Part shown: piece by piece, positions 12,568 to 20,900 of the stretch
Layout of the letters: each line of letters begins with the position of its first letter
Numbering within the stretch: the stretch's first letter is position 1
Virus record (IMG/VR): IMGVR_UViG_3300045999_003076
Span: 1 to 31,065 of that record
DNA: 31,065 bases
Strand: one strand, 5' to 3'
DNA from: a virus
Notes under the pieces: generated by a model
Seen by the model: the letters and a program-made list of their open reading frames with translations, nothing else
The model's database searches: none
Told to the model about the DNA's origin: nothing
Translations under genes and position numbers: made by a program

Positions 12568-14918
12568 CTTGCAGTTGTAAATATTTCTTCGTACATAAAA
12601 TAATCTGTTTGCATTGTTCTAGCAGTTATTCCTACTGTTTTGTTTATTATATTGACTACACTCATTCCAGTTGTTGTAGCAGGTATGTTTGTTGTGTGAG
12701 TTGCTACTAAAACACCATCAATATAAAATCCTACACTATTTCCAGCGTTATTTATTTCTATTCTTAATTTATACCATTGACTAGCCACTACTGGAATTGA
12801 TGTTGTTGTAAGTGTTGTAACGTTTGCTAATTTTGTATAACATTTAAAATTAGGACTTGCTGCACCCGAAGCAAAATTAACAGCTCCACCCTCATCATAA
12901 GAAAAGAATATAGCATTGCCATTATTTTGCCAATTTGAAGGAACTGCATACCCAAAAAAAGTAAAAAATCTTTCAGTTGCATTTGAAAGTGTTTCAATAG
13001 TTACATAAGTTTCCAAACTAATTGCGCCTTGTCCAATAAACAAACTTGAATTTCCTAAAGCAAATCCAGCAAATCCAGATAAAGTAGTTCCAGTAGTATG
13101 TCTAACTACACCTTGTTGGTTTGTTTTGTTTAATACTGCGCTAGTTGTAACACAAGCTGCACCAACTCCACTAACAATTGAAATAACTCCTCCAAAACTT
13201 GTAGTAACACTTCCTGCTTGACCACCCATAAAATCTTCAAAGTAATAAAGACCTTGAGTTGTATTAAATGTTTTAAGATTGTTTTGCTTTGCATTAAATG
13301 TACTCCAATCAGCAGCACTTAAAGCACCTCTATTTGAAGCACTAGCATTTGGTAAATTAAAGGTGTGTGTTGAACCGCTTGAAACAATACCGAAATCAGT
13401 TCCGCTTGTTCCTACTGCTAAATTCTGTACTTGTGCTGTAAGTCCATTTAAAGCAGTTAAACCAGTTGAGAATGTTGTTATTACTTGGCAAAGATGGCTG
13501 TTCTCTGTATGTAATGTAATAGTCCTACCGCTGTGTGTAACGTAAATTCTAACTGCTAGTCTATCAGTTACTAATAAAGTAGTTTGTGGAACTGCTAAAG
13601 CACTAAAATAAGCCTCTATATTTGTGCCGTCTGTAATTAATCTTGGCGATGATGAGTTTGATGCTATTAAAGATAAAGTAGTTCCATTCCATTTATATAA
13701 CTCAATGTAAAATGATGGCGAACCTCCACCGCTTGAAGCACTAAAATAAGTTTCAAAATTCCAATTTCCTGCTGGTATCTCTAATTGATTTGGTACTCCA
13801 GCATCAGTTATAAAAGATTGAATATAACCATTTGCATTTATTGTAAAATCAGTACCCGCACCTAAAATTGGCGTTCTATCCATTTCTCTAAATGCAACTC
13901 CACCAAATGTGCCTTGTGAAACTGAACCATTAAGATAAAAAGATAATGAAGAACCACCACCACTTGAAGCTGGAAAGTTAGCCAATGTTCCATCGCCACG
14001 AACATATTGAGATACTGCTCCCGCACCTGTTACAGCTATATTTCCACTTGAAGTAATTGGACTATTTGTTACTGTAAAAGCACTTGGCATTGTTAATCCG
14101 ACTGAAGTAACTGTACCACCGCCACTTGGTACATCATCCAACATAGCCACCGTACCGCTTTTATTTGGAAAAGTAAATGTTCTATTTGCCGTTAATGATT
14201 CAAAATTTAAAAATGCAGAATTAAATAAAGTATTAAATATTTTAAATATTCCTAATTGCACAGAAAATAAAGTATTTCCAGTTGTAGTATCTCCAACACT
14301 AAAAATACCGTTAGAGATTTGAATTGCACCAAAAAAATCTCTAATAGAATCGTATAAAAATAATTTTCCTATTTTAGCGTCTTTTGTTGATTCATTATTT
14401 TCAGTAAGTACTTGGTCAAGTGTAGGAATGAAATTGTGATAAATTTCCCAAACTGCTGCGCCCTCTGTGTTATCTGTACAAATGTAAGTAGTGCCATTAT
14501 CTAAACTCCAAAATGAACCAACTTTAAAACGCAATGTTACATCAAAGCTAGAATCTGGAACTAAATCAAATCCATTACTTGAATTACGAATAAATCCGCT
14601 TTGGTCAAATACGTGTCTAAATCCATTTTGCCACATATCCTCGTACTGATTTGAGCAAATGCGAGATATACCACCGTTACCACCAAAATCGTATGTTCCC
14701 TTTTTTAGCAAAGAAGTATTTTCTAACTCAATCGCATCGGCATTATTTACAAGTATATTTTCGCCACCAGTTTGATTGCCTAAATCTAAAGTTTGTGCTA
14801 GTGTTTGAGAACCACCTCCGCCTCCGCTTGTACGTGTTACATTAACCTCTATTACATTAGGGTTTACCGTAATATCAACAACATCAATCGTTTCGTTAAT
14901 TACTATATCTACTGCCAT
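12564..14918 (-). CDS. Tail fibre / receptor-binding protein, 784 aa
   Basis: Long structural protein with Gly/Ser-rich linkers. The first 30 residues (beta-strands ETIDVVDITVNPNVIEVNV) may be the virion anchor, followed by a GGGGG hinge. Residues about 40-260 hold shaft-like segments; about 262-316 contain the linker SGGGTVTSVGL and the YVRGDGTLANFP signature common in Bacteroidota phage fibres; about 320-490 look like a TNF/C1q-type beta sandwich; and about 555-784 a jelly-roll, lectin-like tip (LETYVTIETLSNATERF, QWYKLRIEINN, GFYIDGVLVATHTT). It should bind the host surface and set host range. The start shares one base with the upstream stop (TAATG). Confidence 0.85.
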   Translation of the reverse strand: MAVDIVINETIDVVDITVNPNVIEVNVTRTSGGGGGSQTLAQTLDLGNQTGGENILVNNADAIELENTSLLKKGTYDFGGNGGISRICSNQYEDMWQNGFRHVFDQSGFIRNSSNGFDLVPDSSFDVTLRFKVGSFWSLDNGTTYICTDNTEGAAVWEIYHNFIPTLDQVLTENNESTKDAKIGKLFLYDSIRDFFGAIQISNGIFSVGDTTTGNTLFSVQLGIFKIFNTLFNSAFLNFESLTANRTFTFPNKSGTVAMLDDVPSGGGTVTSVGLTMPSAFTVTNSPITSSGNIAVTGAGAVSQYVRGDGTLANFPASSGGGSSLSFYLNGSVSQGTFGGVAFREMDRTPILGAGTDFTINANGYIQSFITDAGVPNQLEIPAGNWNFETYFSASSGGGSPSFYIELYKWNGTTLSLIASNSSSPRLITDGTNIEAYFSALAVPQTTLLVTDRLAVRIYVTHSGRTITLHTENSHLCQVITTFSTGLTALNGLTAQVQNLAVGTSGTDFGIVSSGSTHTFNLPNASASNRGALSAADWSTFNAKQNNLKTFNTTQGLYYFEDFMGGQAGSVTTSFGGVISIVSGVGAACVTTSAVLNKTNQQGVVRHTTGTTLSGFAGFALGNSSLFIGQGAISLETYVTIETLSNATERFFTFFGYAVPSNWQNNGNAIFFSYDEGGAVNFASGAASPNFKCYTKLANVTTLTTTSIPVVASQWYKLRIEINNAGNSVGFYIDGVLVATHTTNIPATTTGMSVVNIINKTVGITARTMQTDYFMYEEIFTTAR

Positions 14919-15238
14919 TATCTTGAAATATCGTCGTTAATAATAAACAATCCACTAATCCACGTTACAACCGTATCATCTGCCAAAGTTATCTGTATAT
15001 CGTATTGGTAAGTGCAAGCTGGAATATTAATAATTTGCTCATCAATTTGAAAATCCCCACCAACTGCATCGGTTATTGTTAAATCGGGAGTTAATGCAAT
15101 AACGCCTCCCGCCTCTTTTCGAAGTTGCATCAAAATAACTGCACCCGTTAAATCGAGATCAACGTTATTTACCTTTATGTTTATCGGTGTTTGGTAAAAT
15201 GTATCCCCTCGTTTGTGCGTGAAATTTACTGTTTTCAT
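14918..15238 (-). CDS. Baseplate upper-protein-like beta-sandwich protein, 106 aa
   Basis: The start FTHKRGDTFYQTPINIKVNN, then LDLTGAVILMQLRKEAGG and the end TVVTWISGLFIINDD, resembles the N-terminal domain of phage baseplate upper proteins and similar small Ig-like structural modules (pattern RGDTF...DLTGA). It is encoded directly upstream of the fibre and probably helps attach it. The stop and the fibre ATG share a base. Confidence 0.65.
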   Translation of the reverse strand: MKTVNFTHKRGDTFYQTPINIKVNNVDLDLTGAVILMQLRKEAGGVIALTPDLTITDAVGGDFQIDEQIINIPACTYQYDIQITLADDTVVTWISGLFIINDDISR

Positions 15239-15299
15239 TTGATAAATACTTTTGTAATTTTTTTATATTGTCCTCTGTTCTTTTGTCTACTTTTCTCAT
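15165..15299 (-). CDS. Possible small basic protein, 44 aa
   Basis: Frame MRKVDKRTEDNIKKLQKYLS, ending LPNTDKHKGK; basic, helical at the start. It begins one base after the stop of the 172-aa gene, which favours translation, but it overlaps the first 74 bp of the next gene, more than most neighbours here. I am unsure it is expressed. Confidence 0.35.
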   Translation of the reverse strand: MRKVDKRTEDNIKKLQKYLSNENSKFHAQTRGYILPNTDKHKGK

Positions 15300-15300
15300 T

Positions 15301-15819
15301 TTAAAAATAGTTATTGTTTGGATCTAAAAAGTACCATCTATTTAAAATACTACTTTTGTTGTAAACTGGAGGCACAATCTGACTATCTGCGCTCAAATAT
15401 TCCGGTAATTCGTTTAGCATTAACCAACGCTCTAAACGCCCCTGATACATTTCGGCTTTTAATCTTTGGTTATTTACTAAATAATCAACTTCAGTTTTGT
15501 CAACTGCCGCGGTGTTTTCTGGTTGTGTTTTATAAATCCCGTTATTAGTGATTTTGTAAGCACCCACTAAAAGGTATTCAACTGCGCTTTGATGAATCAA
15601 AAAAGGTTTAATGTAATCATCAAACAAAGTGAGATATAAACCGCTTAAATCATCGTTTCCGAAGTCAACATCTATTTTATTAAATAGCGTTTCCCCTAGA
15701 ATTTCCTCCAATCGTGTGCGCTGAGCATCTGCAATGCAAGGGATGTATAAATCAATATCTATATTACCCCCTAATAAGGTGTTTTTCGTGAGTTCGTTTT
15801 CTCTTAACCAAATATTCAT
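15301..15819 (-). CDS. Head-tail adaptor-like protein (DUF6712-like), 172 aa
   Basis: Helical protein with IPCIADAQRTRLEEILGETLF near the N-terminus, DDYIKPFLIHQSAVEYLL in the middle and a C-terminal segment that ends in WYFLDPNNNYF. This layout fits the helical connector proteins that bind the portal, and resembles the DUF6712 group found beside portal genes in Bacteroidota phages. It directly follows the portal gene. The assignment is by resemblance and position only. Confidence 0.6.
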   Translation of the reverse strand: MNIWLRENELTKNTLLGGNIDIDLYIPCIADAQRTRLEEILGETLFNKIDVDFGNDDLSGLYLTLFDDYIKPFLIHQSAVEYLLVGAYKITNNGIYKTQPENTAAVDKTEVDYLVNNQRLKAEMYQGRLERWLMLNELPEYLSADSQIVPPVYNKSSILNRWYFLDPNNNYF

Positions 15820-15837
15820 AATAATTTTTTTTGTAGG

Positions 15838-17754
15838 TTACATATCGTGAGGCGCGATATAGGCTTTTGATTCACTTGGTTTTAATGCTGGTAAAATTTC
15901 GCCCTCTTTTCTAGCTTTTGCAGGTGTAATTTTTTCAGCTAAAGGATTGTTTACATCGGCTCTTAATCTGTACGTTTCACGAACCCAAAAATGCTTACAA
16001 GTTCCAAAAGGGAAAGCCTCTGAAAGCAAGCCGCCACCTTTCCATAAAAATATATCATAAGGCTTGTTTGGGTTTGGTCGCATTCCAAATCCAGGATTTA
16101 CATTTCTCTTACTCATCATATCAATATCCTCTCTCCTATACAATTTATTCGCGCTCATCATTGCTTTGCAAAACTCACGCTCCGGGTTTGGATTTCCGCT
16201 GTATCTATATCGGCTTTTAAATAGAACGCCATCTTGATTACTTCTTGCATTTGGTCTTGCGGTTCCAGTCTTTACATCTGCCAAAGCAACATTCATCAAT
16301 TTAATCGTTGTTGCGTTTAACCTTTCAATCTCTGCATCTCTCTCCTCTTCTTTGTCGTAATCAACTGGCTCGGCACTAATTAACTCCCACTCGTTTAAAT
16401 CGATGTCCTCTCCTAAATCTGAAAAGTCGTGTGATGATAATTGCGTTACTGCTGCGGTTTGTTGCGTGAATAACGCTTGCGCCACACTTGCAGGAATATT
16501 TAAGAATTGAACCAAGAAAACAATCGCTTGCTCGGTTGTCAAAATACCCTCTTTTACTTTTGCAAAAATATCGATAGCACTTGAAATTTGCGCACCATTG
16601 TAAGAAACCGCAGCATCTGAACCAGCTTTATCATTTTGGTCAACAACATTACCAATCGCTTCTTCACTTCTCAAACTTTCAAACTGCAAATCTAAACTAA
16701 TACCGTTTGCCGCTAGTATTTCCATTAAACCATCCAAAATAATTTCTTGCTTTGGTGTTATAACGTTAATCATTAACTCCGCAAATCCGACTTTTATTTC
16801 ATCAGCGTTTGAACTAAATCCGCTTGCCTCTTTTATACCTACCAACATAGGAGAAGTAAGTTTGTGAGCGGTGCAAAGTTGTTGCCTTGCTTCCGCGCTT
16901 AAATACTCATACTGTTTGTGCGCCTCGCTAACATCCAACGCTGTAATTGTAATCTCACTTTCTTTATTATCGTTCCAATTCAAAAAGAAATTTCCCGCTT
17001 TATTTGATCCCGTTAAATTCTCACGAATCCTGCGAGTAGTTTCCATTATTTCAATCTCACTCGCTTGTACTCCAGCGTTCATATTTATAATGTACCCAAA
17101 AGATAGTCCGTTTTGAATGTGCTTAATGCAATAGTTTTGAAATTCCTCTTCAAACTTTGCCCAAGACAATCCAGAAACGTAACTCGGATTGCTATAATAA
17201 AATTGTCCGACTTGGTAATCTCTAATAATATAAATTTCTGAACGCTCTCCGCTTCCGCTTCCAAATCCGAAAGCATCATAACGCTCTGGCTTGTATTTTT
17301 GAACATTTGAAAAATCATAACTATACCAATATCCAGTAATATCGCCATCCTCATTTGCTACTTCGGGAGCAACCCTTTCTTTTGCAATATGGTAAACTTT
17401 TCGTACTTCATTATTCAAATATTTGACTTCAACCGAAGCCTCCCCAAACATTTCAAAATCTTTACAAATTTTTCTTAATTCCTTTTTATCAAAGATGGTG
17501 TTTAATGCGCTCCACTCTTTTGGCTTGGTTAATTTCTCGTTGGAGGCAATCCCTTTTCCGTAAATGAAATTTGCGTAACTATCAATTATTGCCGAGTTGG
17601 TTGTTGATCCGTTATAAGCATCAATAATCGTCTTATAAAATTCGTTATTTCGCCCATTCAATACCCACTTTTTGCCCTGTACTTCCTTAATTTCTGGGCG
17701 AATGTAGTTACTTAATTGAATTTCGAATACTCTTTGCGTTGGTTTATTAGCCAT
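15838..17754 (-). CDS. Portal protein with C-terminal extension, 638 aa
   Basis: Residues 1 to about 450 have the features of a phage portal: FIYGKGIAS, the wing region YWYSYDFSNVQKY, the clip/stem region ISLDLQF, and the segment LTSPMLVGIKEASGFSSNADE that is typical of Bacteroidota phage portals. Twelve copies would form the DNA channel at one capsid vertex. From about residue 512 there is an extra domain with FKSRYRYSG, REFCKAMMSANKLYRRED (C529), PYDIFLWKGG and TCKHFWVRETY (C586, H588), which I cannot name; it may be a MuF-like or head-morphogenesis module fused to the portal. The gene starts 2 bp after the 102-aa gene. Confidence 0.85.
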   Translation of the reverse strand: MANKPTQRVFEIQLSNYIRPEIKEVQGKKWVLNGRNNEFYKTIIDAYNGSTTNSAIIDSYANFIYGKGIASNEKLTKPKEWSALNTIFDKKELRKICKDFEMFGEASVEVKYLNNEVRKVYHIAKERVAPEVANEDGDITGYWYSYDFSNVQKYKPERYDAFGFGSGSGERSEIYIIRDYQVGQFYYSNPSYVSGLSWAKFEEEFQNYCIKHIQNGLSFGYIINMNAGVQASEIEIMETTRRIRENLTGSNKAGNFFLNWNDNKESEITITALDVSEAHKQYEYLSAEARQQLCTAHKLTSPMLVGIKEASGFSSNADEIKVGFAELMINVITPKQEIILDGLMEILAANGISLDLQFESLRSEEAIGNVVDQNDKAGSDAAVSYNGAQISSAIDIFAKVKEGILTTEQAIVFLVQFLNIPASVAQALFTQQTAAVTQLSSHDFSDLGEDIDLNEWELISAEPVDYDKEEERDAEIERLNATTIKLMNVALADVKTGTARPNARSNQDGVLFKSRYRYSGNPNPEREFCKAMMSANKLYRREDIDMMSKRNVNPGFGMRPNPNKPYDIFLWKGGGLLSEAFPFGTCKHFWVRETYRLRADVNNPLAEKITPAKARKEGEILPALKPSESKAYIAPHDM

Positions 17755-17756
17755 TT

Positions 17757-18065
17757 TTATACTTTTAAAATCCCGTTATTCATTTCGTAGTTTTCTAAAT
17801 CGGTTTGAGCAGTAACATAAGCCTTACCTCTGTACGTAATTGCGTCATTTTCGAGTATTGTTACCTCAAAACTCTGCCCCTCGATGGTCTGAAAATCCGA
17901 AAATGTGATTATTAATTGAAAGTTTTGGTAAAAAACATTATCATATTCGATTGAATAGGTAATATTTTTCAGTTCATCACGTAAATTTAACACAATTTCC
18001 CCACCATTATAGTAAGATGGAATGCATTTAAACGTGTGATTTGTTGCTACATTAAAGACTATCAT
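17757..18065 (-). CDS. Small beta-rich structural protein, 102 aa, first gene of the portal unit
   Basis: Beta-rich (CIPSYYNGGEIVLNLRDE, ITYSIEYDNVFYQNFQLIITF, GQSFEVTILENDAITYRGKAY), looks like a small beta-sandwich. I do not recognise the family; head or neck decoration is plausible because it is read with the portal. The ATG at 18065 follows the late-promoter element at 18066-18094 with the same spacing as at 20861 and 28199, and a terminator lies just upstream. Confidence 0.65.
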   Translation of the reverse strand: MIVFNVATNHTFKCIPSYYNGGEIVLNLRDELKNITYSIEYDNVFYQNFQLIITFSDFQTIEGQSFEVTILENDAITYRGKAYVTAQTDLENYEMNNGILKV

Positions 18066-18094
18066 ATTTATAAGACTAAAATATATCGATTTGT
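18066..18094 (-). promoter_or_regulatory. Late-promoter element A (ACAAA-N12-AGTCTTA-N5-ATG)
   Basis: Leftward ACAAA (18094-18090), a 12-nt spacer, AGTCTTA (18077-18071), 5 nt (TAAAT), then the ATG at 18065. The same two boxes with the same two spacings occur before 20861 and 28199. It lies directly after the terminator at 18101-18124. No host-type TAnnTTTG is present. Confidence 0.7.
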
Positions 18095-18100
18095 AACAAA

Positions 18101-18124
18101 AAACCCATCAATTAAGATGGGTTT
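18101..18124 (-). terminator. Terminator after the tube-like gene
   Basis: AAACCCATC (18101-18109) and GATGGGTTT (18116-18124) form a 9-bp stem with a 6-nt loop, and the leftward RNA continues in a T-run (TTTTTTG). It separates the 177-aa gene from the portal unit. Confidence 0.85.
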
Positions 18125-18146
18125 AAGTAGTAGATTAAGCTAAAAT

Positions 18147-18680
18147 TTAAGAAACTACGTCCTCAGATACCAAAGTTGCTAATTCTGTTTTTGCGCCTGC
18201 ATCCAAAAATGGAGAAAGTGAACCCTCTTCAGCTGCGATTGTCAAAGTATAACCCGTCAAATCTCCACCCGCTGCACCTGTTACCTTTGTACAGTTGCTC
18301 ATCGTTCCGTTAGTTGCTCCTAAAAGCATAATATTTCCATTGTAATCTTCAACAAATACAAATGGTCTGCCTTGACAAATTAATTGTACCTGCGCTTGTA
18401 AGTCTGCTGCTAATTTTGGAAGTGTAACCGCCAAAGATTGAGCAACTAAATAAGTTCCGTTATCTTCAGAACTTGTACCCGTTTCTGTTAGTGCGTTGGT
18501 TGTAGCTTTTACTTCGTATTTAAAAACTTCTGTTAACTCTGATAAATCTGTAACCTGCTGATTACTGATTCCAAAAGTAGTATTAGAAACGTAATTCGCA
18601 AAGTAAAGGTTTTTTACGCCCCCTCTTTGATTTTTACAATTATTCAAAAGTCTACCCGCTGTGATAGGACAATATGCCAT
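18147..18680 (-). CDS. Probable tail tube or other virion protein, 177 aa
   Basis: Begins MAYCPITAGRLLNNCKNQRG and contains beta-rich segments with LPKLAADLQAQVQLICQGRP, then FVFVEDYNGNIMLLGATNG, and a final TLTIAAEEGSLSPF. The alternating strands, the size and its own strong terminators on either side suggest an abundant virion protein; a tail tube protein is the best guess because no other tube candidate is present, but a capsid-associated role cannot be excluded. The gene has a GGGCGGT hairpin upstream and a terminator downstream. Confidence 0.55.
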   Translation of the reverse strand: MAYCPITAGRLLNNCKNQRGGVKNLYFANYVSNTTFGISNQQVTDLSELTEVFKYEVKATTNALTETGTSSEDNGTYLVAQSLAVTLPKLAADLQAQVQLICQGRPFVFVEDYNGNIMLLGATNGTMSNCTKVTGAAGGDLTGYTLTIAAEEGSLSPFLDAGAKTELATLVSEDVVS

Positions 18681-18699
18681 AATAATATATTTTAAAATA

Positions 18700-18721
18700 A
18701 GGGCGGTAACTAAACCGCCCT
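18700..18721 (-). terminator. Terminator after the major capsid gene
   Basis: AGGGCGGT (18700-18707) and ACCGCCCT (18714-18721) form an 8-bp stem with a 6-nt loop 9 bp beyond the capsid stop; the leftward RNA then runs TTATTTTAAAAT. No promoter is visible before the next gene, so partial readthrough or 3'-end protection is likely. Confidence 0.75.
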
Positions 18722-18730
18722 AGTTACTTC

Positions 18731-19750
18731 TTATCCTCCGTAAAGTACTCCTTTTGTAGCTTGTCCAACGTTCGCTGCCAATGTGTAGATTGATCTTACA
18801 AATTGAACATCTCCATCGTTAACCAATTTACCAACTTCAAATCTGTTTACATCGTCAAGTAAATCTGTGTTCCAAGATACTGCCGCTTTTCTTTGTGCGT
18901 AAGCCATCAAAGCATTTGGTGCAGGAACGAACAATAATTCAATTCCGTTATAGAATACTTGAGAATTGTTAAAGTTATCTCCAGTGATTACAAAGTTGAT
19001 TTGTTGAGCAGCACCAACCGCATTGTTTGCGTTGTAGCAAAGTTGCTTCCAAGAACGTGGGCAATAGATAACCGTTGGGCTAACTGTATCAAGTAAGTTT
19101 TCCGCTGGTATTGCAGCAAAGATTTTACCAACTTCCGTAGCGATGTTTGCAGACGTTACAGTTGTTCCGATTACTTTGATATAACCTCCTAATGCAGCGT
19201 TATCATAAAGTGCTTTTGCGAAAACTCCATCAACAAGTCCAGGAGTTAATGCAGCAACCGCAGTTTTTGTAGCAGCAGTAATTGAACCTTGTGCGTTACC
19301 CGCAGTTAAGGCAGCGATAGCCGTTTGAGTTGCAGCAGTCATACCACCCCAAAAAATGTTTTCAGCATCTTGTGAAACGTTTGGTCCTACCATAGCCAAA
19401 ACAGTTGAAGCAAACTCGCTTGATTCAATGTTAAAAGCACCCGGATTCATTGAACGGTTAAATCTAGAAGTACGCAAAGCCTCTTGTAAGAATGTTTGCT
19501 TGTACTCTAATTTTGTAGGTGTAATTGTGCGGTCTGTAATGTTAATACTTCCGCTTGAACTCAAAGCACTTCCTGTGTAAAGTTGTGCAGTTACATCAAC
19601 TCCAGCCTCTGTAAAGATTGTACCGGCTTTGATGTTGTCGTTAAATGTCACGTATCCATCGCTAATGGTTTTATTTGCGAATAATACTTCTTCAAGGATT
19701 GGTTCTACTGCAACCCCTCTAATGTCTACTGGTGTATAGCTTATTGCCAT
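18731..19750 (-). CDS. Major capsid protein, 339 aa
   Basis: Best candidate for the HK97-fold capsid protein: typical length, many small residues, the early segment GVAVEPILEEVLFANKTIS, an extended loop, TLLDTVSPTVIYCPRSWKQL-type central strands (TVIYCPRSWKQL, about residues 224-235), and the P-domain end with GIELLFVPAPNALMAYAQ and NRFEVGKLVNDGDVQFVRSI. It follows the protease/scaffold gene and is closed by a strong hairpin, as expected for a highly expressed gene. A low-complexity Ala/Thr stretch (TAATQTAIAALTAGNAQGSI, repeated in part as TAATKTAVAALTPG) forms an internal duplication. Confidence 0.85.
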   Translation of the reverse strand: MAISYTPVDIRGVAVEPILEEVLFANKTISDGYVTFNDNIKAGTIFTEAGVDVTAQLYTGSALSSSGSINITDRTITPTKLEYKQTFLQEALRTSRFNRSMNPGAFNIESSEFASTVLAMVGPNVSQDAENIFWGGMTAATQTAIAALTAGNAQGSITAATKTAVAALTPGLVDGVFAKALYDNAALGGYIKVIGTTVTSANIATEVGKIFAAIPAENLLDTVSPTVIYCPRSWKQLCYNANNAVGAAQQINFVITGDNFNNSQVFYNGIELLFVPAPNALMAYAQRKAAVSWNTDLLDDVNRFEVGKLVNDGDVQFVRSIYTLAANVGQATKGVLYGG

Positions 19751-19769
19751 TTTTTTTAGTTTTTAGTTG

Positions 19770-20861
19770 TTATTTTAATTGATTTTTGATTGCTCTGTGT
19801 CGCTCCAAAGCTGTCATTGCCTCGAAAGGTTTTGACTCTTTAACTTCGGGTTTTGCTTTTGTACTTGCGCTTAATTGAATTTCTTTAGCTTCTGAAATTT
19901 CCGCTTTTAATTCAACTTTAAGATCGTTCATTTGCTTAGCCACTTCCGAAGAAAGGTTCATCACAATCGTTTTGATTAACGCCTCAAATTTTGCATCGTT
20001 ACTCATTTCCACTTCTTCAGCTTCCATTTCCTTAACTCTGATTTCAGCGATAATTCCCGCTTCTGTAATTATCAAAACGTTTCCGTCTTCCAATTCGTGT
20101 TCGCCAACTGGTGCCGGAGTAGTCGTGCCATCTTCAGCAACAATCACAACCTCTTGTCCAGCTTCAAAACTCTCTGCCTCTAAAACTGTAACGCCATCGC
20201 TAAGTTTCATTTGTGCTAGTTTTACATCCACCACTTCGGGTGTTGGGTTATCGCTCGATAATTTTATCGCTGCAAACCCCTCTTTAATTGCATTTGCAAT
20301 CGCTTCTAGATTCATATAGTTAGTATTTAAATTAATTTTCTCTAATCCGAATTTTGTACCATCGATTGAAAAGCCTTTCACTTTTCCGGTTTTAATATAA
20401 TCGTTCCAAACCTCGTCATTGTTTATTTTTTGCATTCCGTACAAAGTTCCAATCGGGTGCTTAAATCCGTATAAAACTGACTTATCGTGTACTTCATCCT
20501 CTTTTATCCACGTTTCGGTAAAGGTTACATCTTCAATAAATTTACCATCGTGTTCGATAGTTGAATTATTTTGAAATCCATTTTTTATAAATTTCTCGTG
20601 GATTTCTGCAATCGTTTCTGCCTCAAACATAATGTTAAACGGTTCCCCTCCATTTGGATCGTTTCTTAATATTAATTGGTTTGGAATTAATACCGGGCCA
20701 ACTACAATTCTTTTTTCCTCATTTGCTGTTGCAAGTTGTATATCTGTTTGCTCTGCACTAAGTGAAATAAAAAGTTCTTTTGTGGCTGGATCATCCACTA
20801 AAGAAATTGCGTAAATTCCGCTCTCATCATTTTCGTTTAAAACTACTTTGTACGTTTGCAT
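19770..20861 (-). CDS. XkdF-like prohead protease fused to a scaffold region, 363 aa
   Basis: Residues about 10-185 resemble the XkdF family of putative head maturation serine proteases: GIYAISLVDDPAT, the histidine in TIEHDGKFIEDVTFTETWI (H104) and the serine in GKVKGFSIDGTK (S165). The rest is acidic and coiled-coil-like (NDAKFEALIKTIVMNLSSEV, KQMNDLKVELKAEIS), as in scaffolds that are encoded with the protease and removed on maturation; the end TALERHRAIKNQLK is a likely capsid-binding tail. It starts with late-promoter element B and precedes the capsid gene. Confidence 0.82.
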   Translation of the reverse strand: MQTYKVVLNENDESGIYAISLVDDPATKELFISLSAEQTDIQLATANEEKRIVVGPVLIPNQLILRNDPNGGEPFNIMFEAETIAEIHEKFIKNGFQNNSTIEHDGKFIEDVTFTETWIKEDEVHDKSVLYGFKHPIGTLYGMQKINNDEVWNDYIKTGKVKGFSIDGTKFGLEKINLNTNYMNLEAIANAIKEGFAAIKLSSDNPTPEVVDVKLAQMKLSDGVTVLEAESFEAGQEVVIVAEDGTTTPAPVGEHELEDGNVLIITEAGIIAEIRVKEMEAEEVEMSNDAKFEALIKTIVMNLSSEVAKQMNDLKVELKAEISEAKEIQLSASTKAKPEVKESKPFEAMTALERHRAIKNQLK

Positions 20862-20890
20862 ATCTTTAAGACTGAATTTAATTATTTTGT
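20862..20890 (-). promoter_or_regulatory. Late-promoter element B (ACAAA-N12-AGTCTTA-N5-ATG)
   Basis: Leftward ACAAA (20890-20886), a 12-nt spacer, AGTCTTA (20873-20867), 5 nt (AAGAT), then the ATG at 20861. It fills the 39-bp gap between the tape measure gene and the protease gene and heads the head module. Confidence 0.7.
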
Positions 20891-20900
20891 TATAAACTTT

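Noticed and set aside
19972-20319. Open plus-strand frame opposite the protease/scaffold gene
   Set aside because: Shadow of the real gene; Ser/Thr-rich composition typical of antisense frames here.
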